Shown: piece by piece, positions 35,076 through 44,431 of the stretch
How the letters are laid out: every line of letters begins with the position of its first letter
How positions within the stretch are numbered: the stretch's first letter is position 1
NCBI GenBank assembly: GCA_001657395.1
Contig: LYSY01000004.1
Location: 310,001-374,000 of the forward strand
Length of the DNA stretch: 64,000 bases
Reading direction: 5' to 3'
Source of the DNA: Rhodospirillales bacterium BBD 1991-14
GTDB taxonomy: Bacteria > Pseudomonadota > Alphaproteobacteria > Kiloniellales > Kiloniellaceae
Notes under the pieces: generated by a model
Seen by the model: only the letters and a program-made list of their open reading frames with translations
Databases searched by the model: none
What the model was told of the DNA's origin: nothing
Translations under genes and position numbers: made by a program

Positions 35076-36272
35076 ATGCGCAGGCGCTCTCGCTCCGTGC
35101 TGCTCGCAGTCACCGCTTTTGCGGTAGGGGCGACCGTCGCTTCAGTCCCGGCTCCGGCACAGACCAAGGTGGCGGTGAAGATCGCCTACCTGGAGGAGCA
35201 GATCGATCTGCCGCCGACGCTGTCGAACCTGGATCCTCTGCCGGAGGATCTGGCCCGGGCCGGTGCCGAACTCGGTGTCAAAGACAACGCCACGACCGGA
35301 AGCTTTCTCGGCCACGACTACAGCCTGACCGTTGTCACCGTTTCGCCAGGGGAAGACTTTCTTGCCGCGGGCCGTGCCGCCCTGGCGGAAAGCAGGCTTT
35401 TGGTCGTGAAGGCACCGGCTGAGAGTCTGACCGCCCTGGCCGATCTGCCGGAAGCGGCCGATGCCCTGATCTTCAATGCCTCGGCCCAGGACGGCCGTCT
35501 GCGCGACGCGGACTGCCGTCCCAATCTCTTCCACACCATCGTCAGCTACGGCATGCGCGCCGATGCCCTGGCGCAGCTTATGAGCAAGAAGCGCTGGAGC
35601 GACTGGGCGCTGGTCGAGGGCAGCTACCCCGGCGACACCGCTTTTGCCGAAGCCCTGCGGGCCTCGGCGCGGAAGTTCGGCCTTTCGATCAGCAGCGAGC
35701 GGCAGTGGGTCTTCGATGCCGACATGCGCCGCAACGCAGCGCAGGAAGTGCCGCTCTTCACGCAGACGCTGGACGACCATGATGTCCTGGTGGTGGCCGA
35801 CGAGTTGGGCGACTTCGGGCGCTACATTCTCTACAACACCTGGGCGCCGCGGCCGGTCGCGGGCTCCGAAGGCGTTGCGCCCCGCGCCTGGTCCTCCGTC
35901 GTGGAGCAGTGGGGGGCCGCTCAGCTTCAGAACCGCTTCGAAGATCTGGCCGAACGCCGGATGTTCTCCGAAGACTACGCCGCCTGGGCGGCCGTGCGCA
36001 GCATCGGCGAGGCCGTGACCCGCACCGGCGTGGCGGAGGCCGAAGCCCTGCGCGATTACATTCTGTCCGACGCCTTCGAGCTTGCCGGCTTCAAGGGTCG
36101 CCCGATGAGCTTTCGCGCCTGGAACGGCCAACTGCGCCAGCCGGTGCCGCTGGTGCATCCGCGCGCCCTCGTCGCTCTGGCGCCGCTGGAAGGTTTTCTG
36201 CACCAGCGCAGTGAACTGGATACCCTCGGCCTCGACGCGCCGGAGTCCGCCTGCCGTGCTTTTGGGGAGTGA
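35076..36272 (+). CDS. PQQ-system ABC transporter substrate-binding protein (PedA1-like)
   Basis: This 398-residue periplasmic protein has a signal peptide ending near PAPAQ (residues 26-30) and a type I binding-protein fold of the branched-chain amino-acid receptor class. It matches the family found only next to PQQ-dependent alcohol dehydrogenases: KIAYLEEQIDLPPTLSNLDP, DCRPNLFHTIVSYGMRADAL, WALVEGSYPGDTAFAEAL. In Pseudomonas putida the PedA1A2BC system is needed for lanthanide-dependent growth, so this protein may bind a lanthanide complex. It is followed without a gap by the beta-propeller, a small exported protein, the ATPase and the permease. Confidence 0.85.
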   Translation: MRRRSRSVLLAVTAFAVGATVASVPAPAQTKVAVKIAYLEEQIDLPPTLSNLDPLPEDLARAGAELGVKDNATTGSFLGHDYSLTVVTVSPGEDFLAAGRAALAESRLLVVKAPAESLTALADLPEAADALIFNASAQDGRLRDADCRPNLFHTIVSYGMRADALAQLMSKKRWSDWALVEGSYPGDTAFAEALRASARKFGLSISSERQWVFDADMRRNAAQEVPLFTQTLDDHDVLVVADELGDFGRYILYNTWAPRPVAGSEGVAPRAWSSVVEQWGAAQLQNRFEDLAERRMFSEDYAAWAAVRSIGEAVTRTGVAEAEALRDYILSDAFELAGFKGRPMSFRAWNGQLRQPVPLVHPRALVALAPLEGFLHQRSELDTLGLDAPESACRAFGE

Positions 36273-36277
36273 CCGCA

Positions 36278-37237
36278 ATGATGAGAACGATCCTGGCAGC
36301 CACCCTGTTGACACTCGCCGTGCCTGCCGGCGCTGCTGAAATCTGGGTCAGCAACGAAAAGGACGACACCATCAGTGTCATCGACGTGGAGACGCTGGAG
36401 GTCGTGCGCACGATACCCACCGGGGAGCGTCCGCGCGGGATCACCTTTTCCAAGGACTACAGCCGGCTCTACATCTGCGCCTCCGACAGCGACACGGTGC
36501 AGGTGATGGATCCGGAAACCGGCGAGATTCTGCATGAACTGCCGTCGGGCGAAGACCCGGAGCAGTTCGTCCTCCACCCCAACGACCGGCACCTTTACAT
36601 CGCCAACGAAGACGATGCGGTGACCACCGTGGTCGACACCGAGACGCGCAAGGTGATCGCCCAGATCAACGTCGGTATCGAACCGGAAGGCATGGCCGTC
36701 TCGCCCGACGGCAAGATCGTCATCACCACCTCTGAGACCACCAACATGGCCCATTGGATCGATACCGAAAGCAAGTCGATCTTCGCCAACACGCTGGTGG
36801 ACTCGCGCCCGCGCCATGCCGAGTTCATCAAGGGCGGCAGCGAACTCTGGGTGAGCGCGGAGATCGGTGGAACGATCTCGGTCTTCAACGTCGCCGATCA
36901 GTCGGAGGTCACGAAGATCCGCTTCGAGGTGCAGGGCGTCCACGAGGACCGCGTGCAGCCGGTCGGCTTCGAGTTCACCGCGGATGAGGAGCGGGCCTTC
37001 GTCGCCCTTGGTCCCTCGAACCACGTGGCGGTGGTGAATGCCGAGACCTACGAGGTGGAGAAGTACATTCTGGTCGGCCGGCGTGTCTGGCACATGGATT
37101 TCTCGCCCGACCGCTCGCTGCTGTTCACGACCAACGGCGTTTCCGGCGACGTCACCGTCATCGACGTTGCCGCCCTGGAGCCCATCAAGACCATAAAAGT
37201 CGGCCGCTTCCCCTGGGGCGCGGCGGCAAGACCCTGA
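36278..37237 (+). CDS. PQQ-associated YVTN beta-propeller protein (PedA2-like)
   Basis: This exported beta-propeller of about 319 residues has a signal peptide (cleavage near AGA-AE, about residue 20) and six to seven YVTN-type repeats (IDVETLEVVRTIPTGERPRG; VDTETRKVIAQINVGIEPEG; IDVAALEPIKTIKVGRFPWG). This family accompanies PQQ-dependent alcohol oxidation and its ABC transporter. GGGGAG lies 8 bases upstream of the ATG at 36278, which is preferred over the GTG at 36269. It is probably periplasmic and may bind PQQ, metal or a partner protein. Its direct role is unknown even in model organisms. Confidence 0.85.
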   Translation: MMRTILAATLLTLAVPAGAAEIWVSNEKDDTISVIDVETLEVVRTIPTGERPRGITFSKDYSRLYICASDSDTVQVMDPETGEILHELPSGEDPEQFVLHPNDRHLYIANEDDAVTTVVDTETRKVIAQINVGIEPEGMAVSPDGKIVITTSETTNMAHWIDTESKSIFANTLVDSRPRHAEFIKGGSELWVSAEIGGTISVFNVADQSEVTKIRFEVQGVHEDRVQPVGFEFTADEERAFVALGPSNHVAVVNAETYEVEKYILVGRRVWHMDFSPDRSLLFTTNGVSGDVTVIDVAALEPIKTIKVGRFPWGAAARP

Positions 37238-37251
37238 GGGAGGAAAGCACG

Positions 37252-37704
37252 ATGAGGGGAATTCTAGTCGCACTGGCCATGGCCGTTGCACTGCCGTCGG
37301 CCGCTGCTGCGGATCAGCACGGCGGCGAGGAGAACCGGTTCGGTCTGGCGGGGCTGCTCTCCGGCTCCAACAAGGCGGACCTGCCGAGCCTCACCCTGGC
37401 AGCCGGCGAGCCCATCGCCGAAGGGCCGCTGATGCTGAAGTCCGGCACCTACTACGAGATCGAGATCGAAGCCGACGGCTCGGCCGAACTGGCGCTGGCC
37501 GGGGCGGAGTTCTTCCGCGCCATCTGGATCGACGAAATCGTCATCGAAGGGCTGGAGATCCGTCCGCTCGGGCTCGACAGCGTGGAGTTCGACGAGGCCG
37601 GTACCATGGAGATCGGCTTCGTCGCCATCAAGCCCGGCCGCTACGAGCTGAAGATTCCCGGGTCTACCGGCGAGAGTCAGCGGGTCGATATCGTCATCCA
37701 GTGA
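37252..37704 (+). CDS. Small exported beta-rich protein of the PQQ/Ped operon
   Basis: This 150-residue protein has a Sec signal peptide (to about residue 20) and a beta-rich mature domain. Its C-terminal half (GTMEIGFVAIKPGRYELKIPG) looks like a cupredoxin or related Ig-like strand pattern. I see no complete His/Cys/Met copper-ligand set, so it may not bind copper. Its ATG is preceded by GAGGGAGGAAAGC, and its stop overlaps the GTG of the following ATPase gene. It is therefore tightly co-expressed with the PedA1A2BC-like transporter. It is not part of the four-gene P. putida set as I recall it. Confidence 0.7.
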   Translation: MRGILVALAMAVALPSAAAADQHGGEENRFGLAGLLSGSNKADLPSLTLAAGEPIAEGPLMLKSGTYYEIEIEADGSAELALAGAEFFRAIWIDEIVIEGLEIRPLGLDSVEFDEAGTMEIGFVAIKPGRYELKIPGSTGESQRVDIVIQ

Positions 37705-38438
37705 CGCCGGAGCCTGCCAGCGGGCTGAGGGTTTCCCACGTCAGCTATTCCTATGGCAGCAAGGAGGCGCTGCAGGACGTCAGCTTCTCTGTTGCCAGGC
37801 ACCGCTTCTGTGCCCTGCTGGGGCCGAACGGGGCCGGCAAGTCGACGCTCTTTGCCCTGCTGACCCGGCTTTTCGTCAGCCCCGACGGCCGGATCGAGGT
37901 TGCCGGGATCGATCTGGCCAGGACCCCGCGGGCCGCTCTGGCGCGGATCGGCGTCGTCTTCCAGCAGCCGACCCTCGATCTCGAGCTGACCGTGCGGCGG
38001 AACCTGACCTATTTCGCCGCCCTGCATGGCCTGACCGGGCGCGCCGCCGCCCAGCGGATCGACGCTGCCCTGGAACGCCTGGACATGCGCGAGCGGGCCG
38101 GGGAGCGCGCGCGGGAACTGAACGGCGGCCACCGGCGGCGCACCGAAATCGCGCGCTGCCTGATCCATAACCCGGAGGTCATTCTGCTGGACGAGCCGAC
38201 CGTTGGCCTGGATGCGGCCAGCCGGCGGGCGATCACCGACTATGTGCACCGGCTCTGCGAAGAAGACGGCCTGACGGTGCTCTGGGCGACCCATCTCGTC
38301 GACGAGGTGAAGCCGCAGGACCAGCTTCTCATTCTGCACCGCGGGCGTATTCTGGCGGAGGGCCTGGCCGCCGAGGTCGCGGGAGACAGGCTTCTGGCCG
38401 ATGCCTTTCTCTCGATGACCGCGGCGGAAGTCTCGTGA
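37701..38438 (+). CDS. PQQ-system ABC transporter ATP-binding protein (PedB-like)
   Basis: This 245-residue ATPase of the DrrA/CcmA type starts with a GTG overlapping the preceding stop. It has Walker A GPNGAGKST, Q-loop VFQQPTLDLELT, Walker B VILLDEPTVGLD and H-loop WATHLVDEV. The signature motif is LNGGHRRRTEIAR rather than LSGGQ, as is common in PQQ-linked family members. Together with the following permease it forms the membrane part of the PedA1A2BC-like system. The DrrA-like type is more usual for exporters, so the direction of transport is not certain. Confidence 0.88.
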   Translation: MTPEPASGLRVSHVSYSYGSKEALQDVSFSVARHRFCALLGPNGAGKSTLFALLTRLFVSPDGRIEVAGIDLARTPRAALARIGVVFQQPTLDLELTVRRNLTYFAALHGLTGRAAAQRIDAALERLDMRERAGERARELNGGHRRRTEIARCLIHNPEVILLDEPTVGLDAASRRAITDYVHRLCEEDGLTVLWATHLVDEVKPQDQLLILHRGRILAEGLAAEVAGDRLLADAFLSMTAAEVS

Positions 38439-39226
38439 GCGCCTATCTCATCTGCCTCTATGCCATCCTGGAGCGCGAGTCTTTGCGCTTTGTCGGCCAG
38501 CGCGGCCGCTTCGTTGCGGCCTTGGTGCGCCCGCTGGTCTGGCTGCTGGTTTTCGCTGCCGGTTTCCGCGCGGCCCTGGGGCTCTCGATCACGCCGCCCT
38601 ATGAGACCTACATCACCTATGAAGTCTACATCGTGCCGGGGCTCTGCGGCATGATCCAGCTGTTCAACGGCATGCAGAGCTCCCTCAGCCTGGTCTACGA
38701 CCGGGAAATGGGATCGATGCGCCTGCTGCTGACCAGCCCCATGCCGCGCTGGTGGCTGCTGTTCTGCAGGCTGCTGGCGGGCGTCACCATCTCCATCTTC
38801 CAGGTCTACGCCTTTCTCGCCATCGCCGCGGCCTTCGGCATCGTTCTGCCCTGGGCCGGCTACCTGCTGGCGCTGCCGGCCCTTGTCATCAGCGGGCTCA
38901 CCCTGGGGGCGCTGGGCCTGGCGCTGTCCTCCATCATCCGTCAGTTGGAGAATTTCGCCGGGGTGATGAACTTCGTCATCTTCCCCATGTTCTTTCTGTC
39001 TTCGGCCCTCTATCCGCTCTGGCGGATGGCGGAGAGCTCCGTGCTGCTGCGCGACATCTGCGCCGTGAATCCCTTTACCCATGCGGTCGAACTGATCCGC
39101 TTTGCCCTCTACGCTGAGGTGAACGGACCGGCTCTTGGCTGGACGCTGCTCGCGCTGACGGTCTTCATGGCCCTGGCGCTGTGGGGCTACAATCCGGCGC
39201 GCGGGCTTATCCGACGAAAAGGCTAG
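38435..39226 (+). CDS. PQQ-system ABC transporter permease, ABC-2 type (PedC-like)
   Basis: This 263-residue membrane protein has six hydrophobic segments and the ABC-2 pattern (YDREMGSMRLLLTSPMPRW in the cytoplasmic loop; FPMFFLSSALYPLWRM near the fifth segment). Its GTG overlaps the ATPase stop. PedC-like proteins always accompany the PedB ATPase in PQQ alcohol-oxidation clusters. ABC-2 permeases usually export or extrude, yet P. putida PedA1A2BC mutants lose lanthanide-dependent growth. Uptake of a lanthanide complex or export of a chelator are both possible. Confidence 0.86.
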   Translation: MSAYLICLYAILERESLRFVGQRGRFVAALVRPLVWLLVFAAGFRAALGLSITPPYETYITYEVYIVPGLCGMIQLFNGMQSSLSLVYDREMGSMRLLLTSPMPRWWLLFCRLLAGVTISIFQVYAFLAIAAAFGIVLPWAGYLLALPALVISGLTLGALGLALSSIIRQLENFAGVMNFVIFPMFFLSSALYPLWRMAESSVLLRDICAVNPFTHAVELIRFALYAEVNGPALGWTLLALTVFMALALWGYNPARGLIRRKG

Positions 39227-39291
39227 GGCAACGCGGTCGCTCTCGCCGCCGCTTCCCGCTATACTGCCTCCTAGCAAGAGGAGCAGGCGCC

Positions 39292-39821
39292 ATGAGAAAG
39301 CTGCTGCTGGTCGGGTGCCTCTGCCTGCTGCCGGTCCTGGCGCAGGCCGAGGACGGGTCCCTGGAACACGGAACCCTGAACCCCGAGGAAATGTCCCTCA
39401 ACACCGTGATGCAAAAGGCGCTGCGGGGCGAGGTCGACATGGTGACCTGCGCCCAGGGCTATTTCATCACCAAGTCCGGGCGCCATGCCATGGCGCGGCA
39501 GCTTTTCGAGCGCTGCGCCGAAGCGGGCTATACCGGCGCCATGACCTGGATGGCGCAGCTCGACGACAACGGCCTCGGTGCGCCGGAGAACCCGGAGGCC
39601 GCGGCCGCCTGGGACCGGCGCGCGGCCGAGGCGGGGGACCCGGTGGGGCAGTTCAACTACGGCCTCGACCTGATGCGCGGGCGCGGCGTCGCTCAGGACA
39701 TGGACCTCGGCCGCAGCTACGTCGATCAGGCGGCGGCAGCGGGTCTGCAGGTGGCAAAGCGTTTGCAAGATGCGGGCTATGACCTCGACGAGGTCACGCC
39801 CGACGCCGACAACTGGAAGTA

Positions 39822-39837
<16 letters not shown>
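39292..39837 (+). CDS. Exported Sel1-like repeat protein
   Basis: This 181-residue protein has a signal peptide (LLLVGCLCLLPVLAQA). Cys8 sits in LLLVGC, a possible lipobox, but it is followed by further hydrophobic residues, so normal Sec cleavage near AQA is more likely. At least two Sel1/TPR-like repeats follow (AMTWMAQLDDNGLGAPENPEAAAAWDRRAAEAG; QFNYGLDLMRGRGVAQDMD). Such proteins serve as protein-interaction scaffolds. AAGAGGAG precedes the ATG. It is the last plus-strand gene after the PedC-like permease; its 3' end overlaps the convergent ATPase gene by 16 bases. Confidence 0.72.
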
Positions 39838-40475
<638 letters not shown>

Positions 40476-40482
40476 GGTCCGG

Positions 40483-41259
40483 TTACACCCGGCGCCAGCG
40501 GGCCGCCCGGGCTTCCCAGGGCCGCAGCACGAAGGTTTCGATCGCCAGCATGACGGCGATGAAGCTGAGTGCATAGACCAGGATCATCCCGACGTCGAAG
40601 AGCTGGAAATAGAGGTGGATCTGAAAGCCGATGCCGTTGCCGCGTCCCAGGAACTCGACCACCAGGACGATCTTCCAGATGAGCGATATGCCGGAGCGGC
40701 CGGCGGAGGCGAAGAAGGGGGCAAGCTGCGGAAAGATCACATGCCGAAGCCGGGCGCCGCGGTCCATGCGGAACACCCGCGCCATGTCCTCCAGCGCCGG
40801 ATCCAGAGCCCGTGCGCCCTCGCGGACCGTCACGACCACCGTCGGGATCTTGTTCAGCGCCACCGCCAGGATCGCGGCCACTTCGTTCAGCCCGATCCAG
40901 AGGTAGCAGAGCACGATGGTGACCAGGGCGGGCAGGTTCAGAAAGAAGATCAGCCAGGGGTCCAGCCAGCGGTCGGCGCGGAGGCTGCGGCCCATGATCA
41001 TGCCGATGGCACTGCCGATCGACATGGCGACGACGAAGGCCAGCAGCACCCGTGCCAGGGTGGCGCCCAGGTGCCGAACCAATTCGCCGGAGGCCAGTTC
41101 CCGGACCGCCAGGGGCGCGACCTGCCAGGGCGCCGGCAGCAACTCGGGATCGCCGCCGGCCAGGGCCAGAAGCGACCAGCCCGCCAGCAGACCGGCGAGT
41201 GAGAGCAAAGGAACCCAGGGTTGCCGGGCGTCAGCTTCCGGCTTCGACAAAGAGCCCAT
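40483..41259 (-). CDS. NitT/TauT-type ABC transporter permease
   Basis: This permease of about 258 residues has six membrane segments and a diverged EAA loop (ALEDMARVFRMDRGARLRHVIFPQ, about residues 145-168). The chosen ATG at 41259 lies inside the end of the binding-protein gene (29-base overlap). An in-frame ATG at 41286 would add nine residues; no clear ribosome binding site decides between them. With the ATPase and binding protein it forms a complete importer of the nitrate/sulfonate/thiamine-precursor class. Confidence 0.85.
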   Translation of the reverse strand: MGSLSKPEADARQPWVPLLSLAGLLAGWSLLALAGGDPELLPAPWQVAPLAVRELASGELVRHLGATLARVLLAFVVAMSIGSAIGMIMGRSLRADRWLDPWLIFFLNLPALVTIVLCYLWIGLNEVAAILAVALNKIPTVVVTVREGARALDPALEDMARVFRMDRGARLRHVIFPQLAPFFASAGRSGISLIWKIVLVVEFLGRGNGIGFQIHLYFQLFDVGMILVYALSFIAVMLAIETFVLRPWEARAARWRRV

Positions 41260-42229
41260 CGGGAAGGTCGCTCGCCAACCCCACAAGATCGCTGCCGCCC
41301 AGACGTGACATCAGTGCCAGCAGGGCTGCCGCCGAGTCCTCGTCGACCGGCCCCGGTGCCGGAATGCCGGCGCGGAAGCCCGTCTTGAGGGCGGCGAACT
41401 GGGCGTCGGAGGCGGCTTTCATGCGCGGGCGCAGGCGCTCCCACTCCGCATCGTCTTCGGCGAGCAGGGCCTTGGCGCTGCGCGATGCCGCTGCGAGACC
41501 GGAGATGAGCTGCGGCTTGTCGCTCAGCATCTCACCCTTCACCACGTAGCCGAGCAGCGGGGTCTCCGGGTCGAGCCCCAGGTTTTCCGCCGCCTCGGCC
41601 ACCGAGATCAGGCGCCGCATGCCGGCGGCCTCCATCTTGGCCATGAAGTGCCAGTAGTTGATGGCTCCACCCAGCTCGCCGCCGAGCGCGGACTTGAAGA
41701 TCAGCGGTGGCGCGCCGAAGACCTGCTCCGTTTCCCTCTCAAGGTCGATGCCGTGGGCCCGTTCGGCAAGGGCGCGCAGAATGATCCAGCTCTTGTCCAG
41801 CGGGCCGCCGGCCACCCCGATCTTCTGGCCTTTGAGATCGGCCAGGGTTCGGGCCGGGCTGTCGGCGGGCACCACAATGCCCCCGACGGCCTTGGAGTAG
41901 GGAATGAAGACGTAGTCCTTGCCGGCCGCGCGTTGACGGGCCACCCAGATCCAGTCGGAGACGATGACGTCGGTCTCGCCGCCCTGGAAGGCCACCTTGG
42001 CGGCCGCTCCGCCGGCCACGCCCTCGACCTGCAGCGCGAAGCCGTTCGCCCGGTCGAGGCCATGATGGGTGATCGTGTCCAGTTCCCAGTTGACGGTGCC
42101 GAACTTCAGTACCGAGATCCGCAGAACCGGCGTCTCGGCCAGCGCATCGGCGGCGGCGAGAAGCACCGCCAGCGCTGCGGCCAGCACAACCGCCAACGGC
42201 CGGCTCGGACGTACGACGGCAAGCCTCAT
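41231..42229 (-). CDS. NitT/TauT-type ABC transporter substrate-binding protein
   Basis: This 332-residue periplasmic protein has a signal peptide ending near ADALA (residues 27-31) and the NMT1/TauA-type fold (FQGGETDVIVSDWIWVARQRAAGKDYVFIPYS; GQKIGVAGGPLDKSWIILRALAE). The family takes up sulfonates, nitrate, pyrimidines or aromatic compounds. It is divergent from the PQQ alcohol dehydrogenase gene with a shared 274-base promoter region, which makes co-regulation likely. The ligand could be an alcohol-oxidation product, a metal chelate or a cofactor precursor; the sequence does not say which. Confidence 0.86.
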   Translation of the reverse strand: MRLAVVRPSRPLAVVLAAALAVLLAAADALAETPVLRISVLKFGTVNWELDTITHHGLDRANGFALQVEGVAGGAAAKVAFQGGETDVIVSDWIWVARQRAAGKDYVFIPYSKAVGGIVVPADSPARTLADLKGQKIGVAGGPLDKSWIILRALAERAHGIDLERETEQVFGAPPLIFKSALGGELGGAINYWHFMAKMEAAGMRRLISVAEAAENLGLDPETPLLGYVVKGEMLSDKPQLISGLAAASRSAKALLAEDDAEWERLRPRMKAASDAQFAALKTGFRAGIPAPGPVDEDSAAALLALMSRLGGSDLVGLASDLPDGLFVEAGS

Positions 42230-42503
42230 GGCGCTACCTCCCTGGTTTACTACCCTTTTTGTCTCTTAGTGCCACAGACTACAGCTTCTTCGGAAAGTTG
42301 GAATACGACCAAGGCAGCACATCGTTTTGTTCCGGGTTTTGCTCTGGGTTTCGTTCCGGGTTCTGTGCCGGCCGTTTCGGCTACGACCATGGTGCAATTT
42401 TCAAGCCGCAGCCGGCCAAGGGATACTCCAGAGTGCACGGAAGGCCGGCCGCAGCCGGCGACTTCGGAATCGGCCGTGGCGAACGCGGCGAGGGAGGAAA
42501 GAC
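42230..42503. promoter_or_regulatory. Divergent promoter region of the alcohol dehydrogenase gene
   Basis: This 274-base region is shared by the NitT/TauT-type operon (minus) and the PQQ alcohol dehydrogenase gene (plus). It contains GTCTCTTAG at 42261-42269, related to half-sites in the other two control regions of the island. It also holds a tandem series of 12-base units at 42330-42365. AGGGAGGAAAGAC gives a strong ribosome binding site before the ATG at 42504. No certain -35/-10 or sigma-54 element was recognised. Confidence 0.5.
42330..42365. repeat. Three 12-base tandem units upstream of the alcohol dehydrogenase gene
   Basis: The units TTCCGGGTTTTG (42330-42341), CTCTGGGTTTCG (42342-42353) and TTCCGGGTTCTG (42354-42365) repeat with a 12-base period and share the core GGGTTYTG/GGGTTTCG. 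They lie 139-174 bases upstream of the start codon, a suitable place for activator binding. They could equally be a chance low-complexity tract. Confidence 0.5.
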
Positions 42504-44270
42504 ATGCATCGGTTCTTGCTTGTAGTGACCGCCGGCGTGCTCGCGTCCGGCCTGGCGCAGGCACAGGTGACGGAAGACGACCTGCAGAACGACCAGGCGG
42601 TCACGACGCAGATCGTCACCAACGGCATGGGGCGTCATCTTCAGCGGTACAGCCCGCTGGACATAATCAATACATCCAACGTCAAGAACCTGGTGCCCGC
42701 CTGGGCCTTCTCCTTCGGTGGGGAGAAGCAGCGCGGGCAGGAGAGCCAGCCGCTCATCTACGACGGCATTATGTATGTGACCGGTTCGTACTCCCGGCTC
42801 TACGCCATCGATGTGAAGACCGGCCAGGAAATCTGGCAGTACGATGCGCGCCTGCCGGAAGGCATCCTGCCCTGCTGTGACGTGGTCAACCGTGGTGCGG
42901 CGATCTATGGCGACAAGGTCTACTTCGGAACCCTGGATGCCCGTATCGTCGCGCTCGACCGCATGACCGGTGACGTGGTCTGGCGCAAGAAGATCGCCGA
43001 CTACAAGGCCGGGTATTCCTACACTGCTGCGCCGCTGATCGTGAACGGCCTGATCATCACCGGCAACTCGGGCGGCGAGTTCGGTATCGTCGGCGAGGTG
43101 CAGGCCCGCGATGCCGAAACCGGCGACATGGTCTGGACGCGTCCGGTCATCGAAGGGCACATGGGCACCTTCAAGGGCGAGGAGTCGACCATGACCGGCA
43201 CCCTCAACGCCACCTGGCCGGGCGACATGTGGAAGACCGGCGGCGGCGCCACCTGGCTCGGCGGCAGCTACGATGCGGAAACCGACACCCTTGTCTTCGG
43301 GACCGGTAATCCGGCGCCCTGGAACAGCCACCTGCGCGATGCCGGCGAGCCCAAGCCGGACAACTCGGGCGACAACCTCTATGCCGCTTCACGCCTGGGC
43401 ATCGACCCTGCGAACGGCGAGATCAAGTGGCACTTTCAGACCACGCCACGGGAAGGCTGGGACTACGACGGCACCAACGAGGTGATTCCCTTCGAAGACG
43501 CCAACGGCAACAAGCGCTTCGCCACGGCGGACCGCAACGGCTTCTTCTATGTGCTGAACCGCGAGGATGGTGCGTTCGTGGATGCCTTCCCCTTCGTGCG
43601 CGATATCACCTGGGCGGAAGGCATCGACGAGAATGGTCGTCCCATCTTTGTGGAAGACAATCGCCCCGGCGACCCCGCGGCTGCGGCTGACGGCGCGAAG
43701 GGCGAGAACGTTTTCTCGATTCCTTCCTTCCTGGGTGGCAAGAACTGGATGCCGATGGCGTTCAGCCAGAAGACCGGCCTGTTCTACGTTCCCTCGAACG
43801 AGTGGGGGATGGACATCTGGAACGAGCCGATTTCCTACAAGAAGGGCGCGGCCTACCTCGGCGCCGGCTTCACGATCAAGCCGCTGTTCGAGGACTACAT
43901 CGGATCTTTGAAGGCGATCGATCCCCTGACCGGCGAGGTGAAGTGGGAGTACAAGAACAACGCGCCGCTGTGGAGCGGGGTCATGACGACCGCCGGCGGC
44001 CTGGTCTTCGCCGGCACGCCGGAGGGCCACCTGAAGGCCTTCAATGACGAGACCGGTGAGGAGCTCTGGTCATTCCAGACCGGTTCCGGCGTCGTCGGCC
44101 AGCCCATCACCTGGGAGATGGACGGCGAGCAGTTTGTCGCCGTGCTCTCCGGTTGGGGCGGGGCGGTCCCGCTCTGGGGCGGCGAGGTTGCCAAGAAGGT
44201 CAACTACCTCAACCAGGGCGGCCTGGTCTGGGTCTTCAAGGTGCCCAAGCAGTTGGCCTCCTCCAACTGA
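42504..44270 (+). CDS. PQQ-dependent alcohol dehydrogenase, lanthanide type (ExaF/PedH-like)
   Basis: This 588-residue periplasmic quinoprotein starts at the ATG at 42504 and has a Sec signal (residues 1-20). The eight-bladed propeller carries the vicinal disulfide C124-C125 ([10 protein letters not shown]) and metal ligands Glu192 (GNSGGEFG), Asn269 (GTGNPAPW) and the catalytic Asp320. Asp322 in GWDYDGTNE is the extra aspartate that marks lanthanide-dependent enzymes; calcium enzymes have Ala or Ser there. Overall sequence features (PCCDVVNRG, length, C-terminal GLVWVFKVP) fit the ethanol-type ExaF/PedH group better than methanol-type XoxF. It oxidises primary alcohols or aldehydes and reduces the cytochrome encoded at 34156-34875. 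No PQQ biosynthesis gene is in the window. A strong terminator follows. Confidence 0.9.
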   Translation: MHRFLLVVTAGVLASGLAQAQVTEDDLQNDQAVTTQIVTNGMGRHLQRYSPLDIINTSNVKNLVPAWAFSFGGEKQRGQESQPLIYDGIMYVTGSYSRLYAIDVKTGQEIWQYDARLPEGILPCCDVVNRGAAIYGDKVYFGTLDARIVALDRMTGDVVWRKKIADYKAGYSYTAAPLIVNGLIITGNSGGEFGIVGEVQARDAETGDMVWTRPVIEGHMGTFKGEESTMTGTLNATWPGDMWKTGGGATWLGGSYDAETDTLVFGTGNPAPWNSHLRDAGEPKPDNSGDNLYAASRLGIDPANGEIKWHFQTTPREGWDYDGTNEVIPFEDANGNKRFATADRNGFFYVLNREDGAFVDAFPFVRDITWAEGIDENGRPIFVEDNRPGDPAAAADGAKGENVFSIPSFLGGKNWMPMAFSQKTGLFYVPSNEWGMDIWNEPISYKKGAAYLGAGFTIKPLFEDYIGSLKAIDPLTGEVKWEYKNNAPLWSGVMTTAGGLVFAGTPEGHLKAFNDETGEELWSFQTGSGVVGQPITWEMDGEQFVAVLSGWGGAVPLWGGEVAKKVNYLNQGGLVWVFKVPKQLASSN

Positions 44271-44290
44271 GGAGCGGGTCTTGGTTAACG

Positions 44291-44324
44291 GGGGCGCGGC
44301 CTTTCGGCTGCGCCCCTTCGTTTT
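44291..44324 (+). terminator. Rho-independent terminator of the alcohol dehydrogenase gene
   Basis: An 11-bp stem (44291-44301 GGGGCGCGGCC; 44306-44316 GGCTGCGCCCC, with one G-T wobble) with a TTTC loop is followed by TTCGTTTT. It starts 21 bases after the alcohol dehydrogenase stop. This is the clearest factor-independent terminator in the window and isolates the dehydrogenase as a single-gene transcript from the regulator gene downstream. Confidence 0.88.
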
Positions 44325-44431
44325 GCCGCATTATCGGATCTAGGTCTTTAGTCGGGTATCGCGCCCCGGCGGCATGCGCTACGCTGAATTCGAAGAGCGG
44401 GTGACGGCGAGGAACGGGAGCCGAAAACAAC

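Noticed and set aside
42504-44270. A calcium-type methanol dehydrogenase (MxaF)
   Set aside because: Asp322 in the DYD motif and the ethanol-type PCCDVVNRG region argue for a lanthanide ExaF/PedH-like enzyme; no mxaI or mxaG is present.
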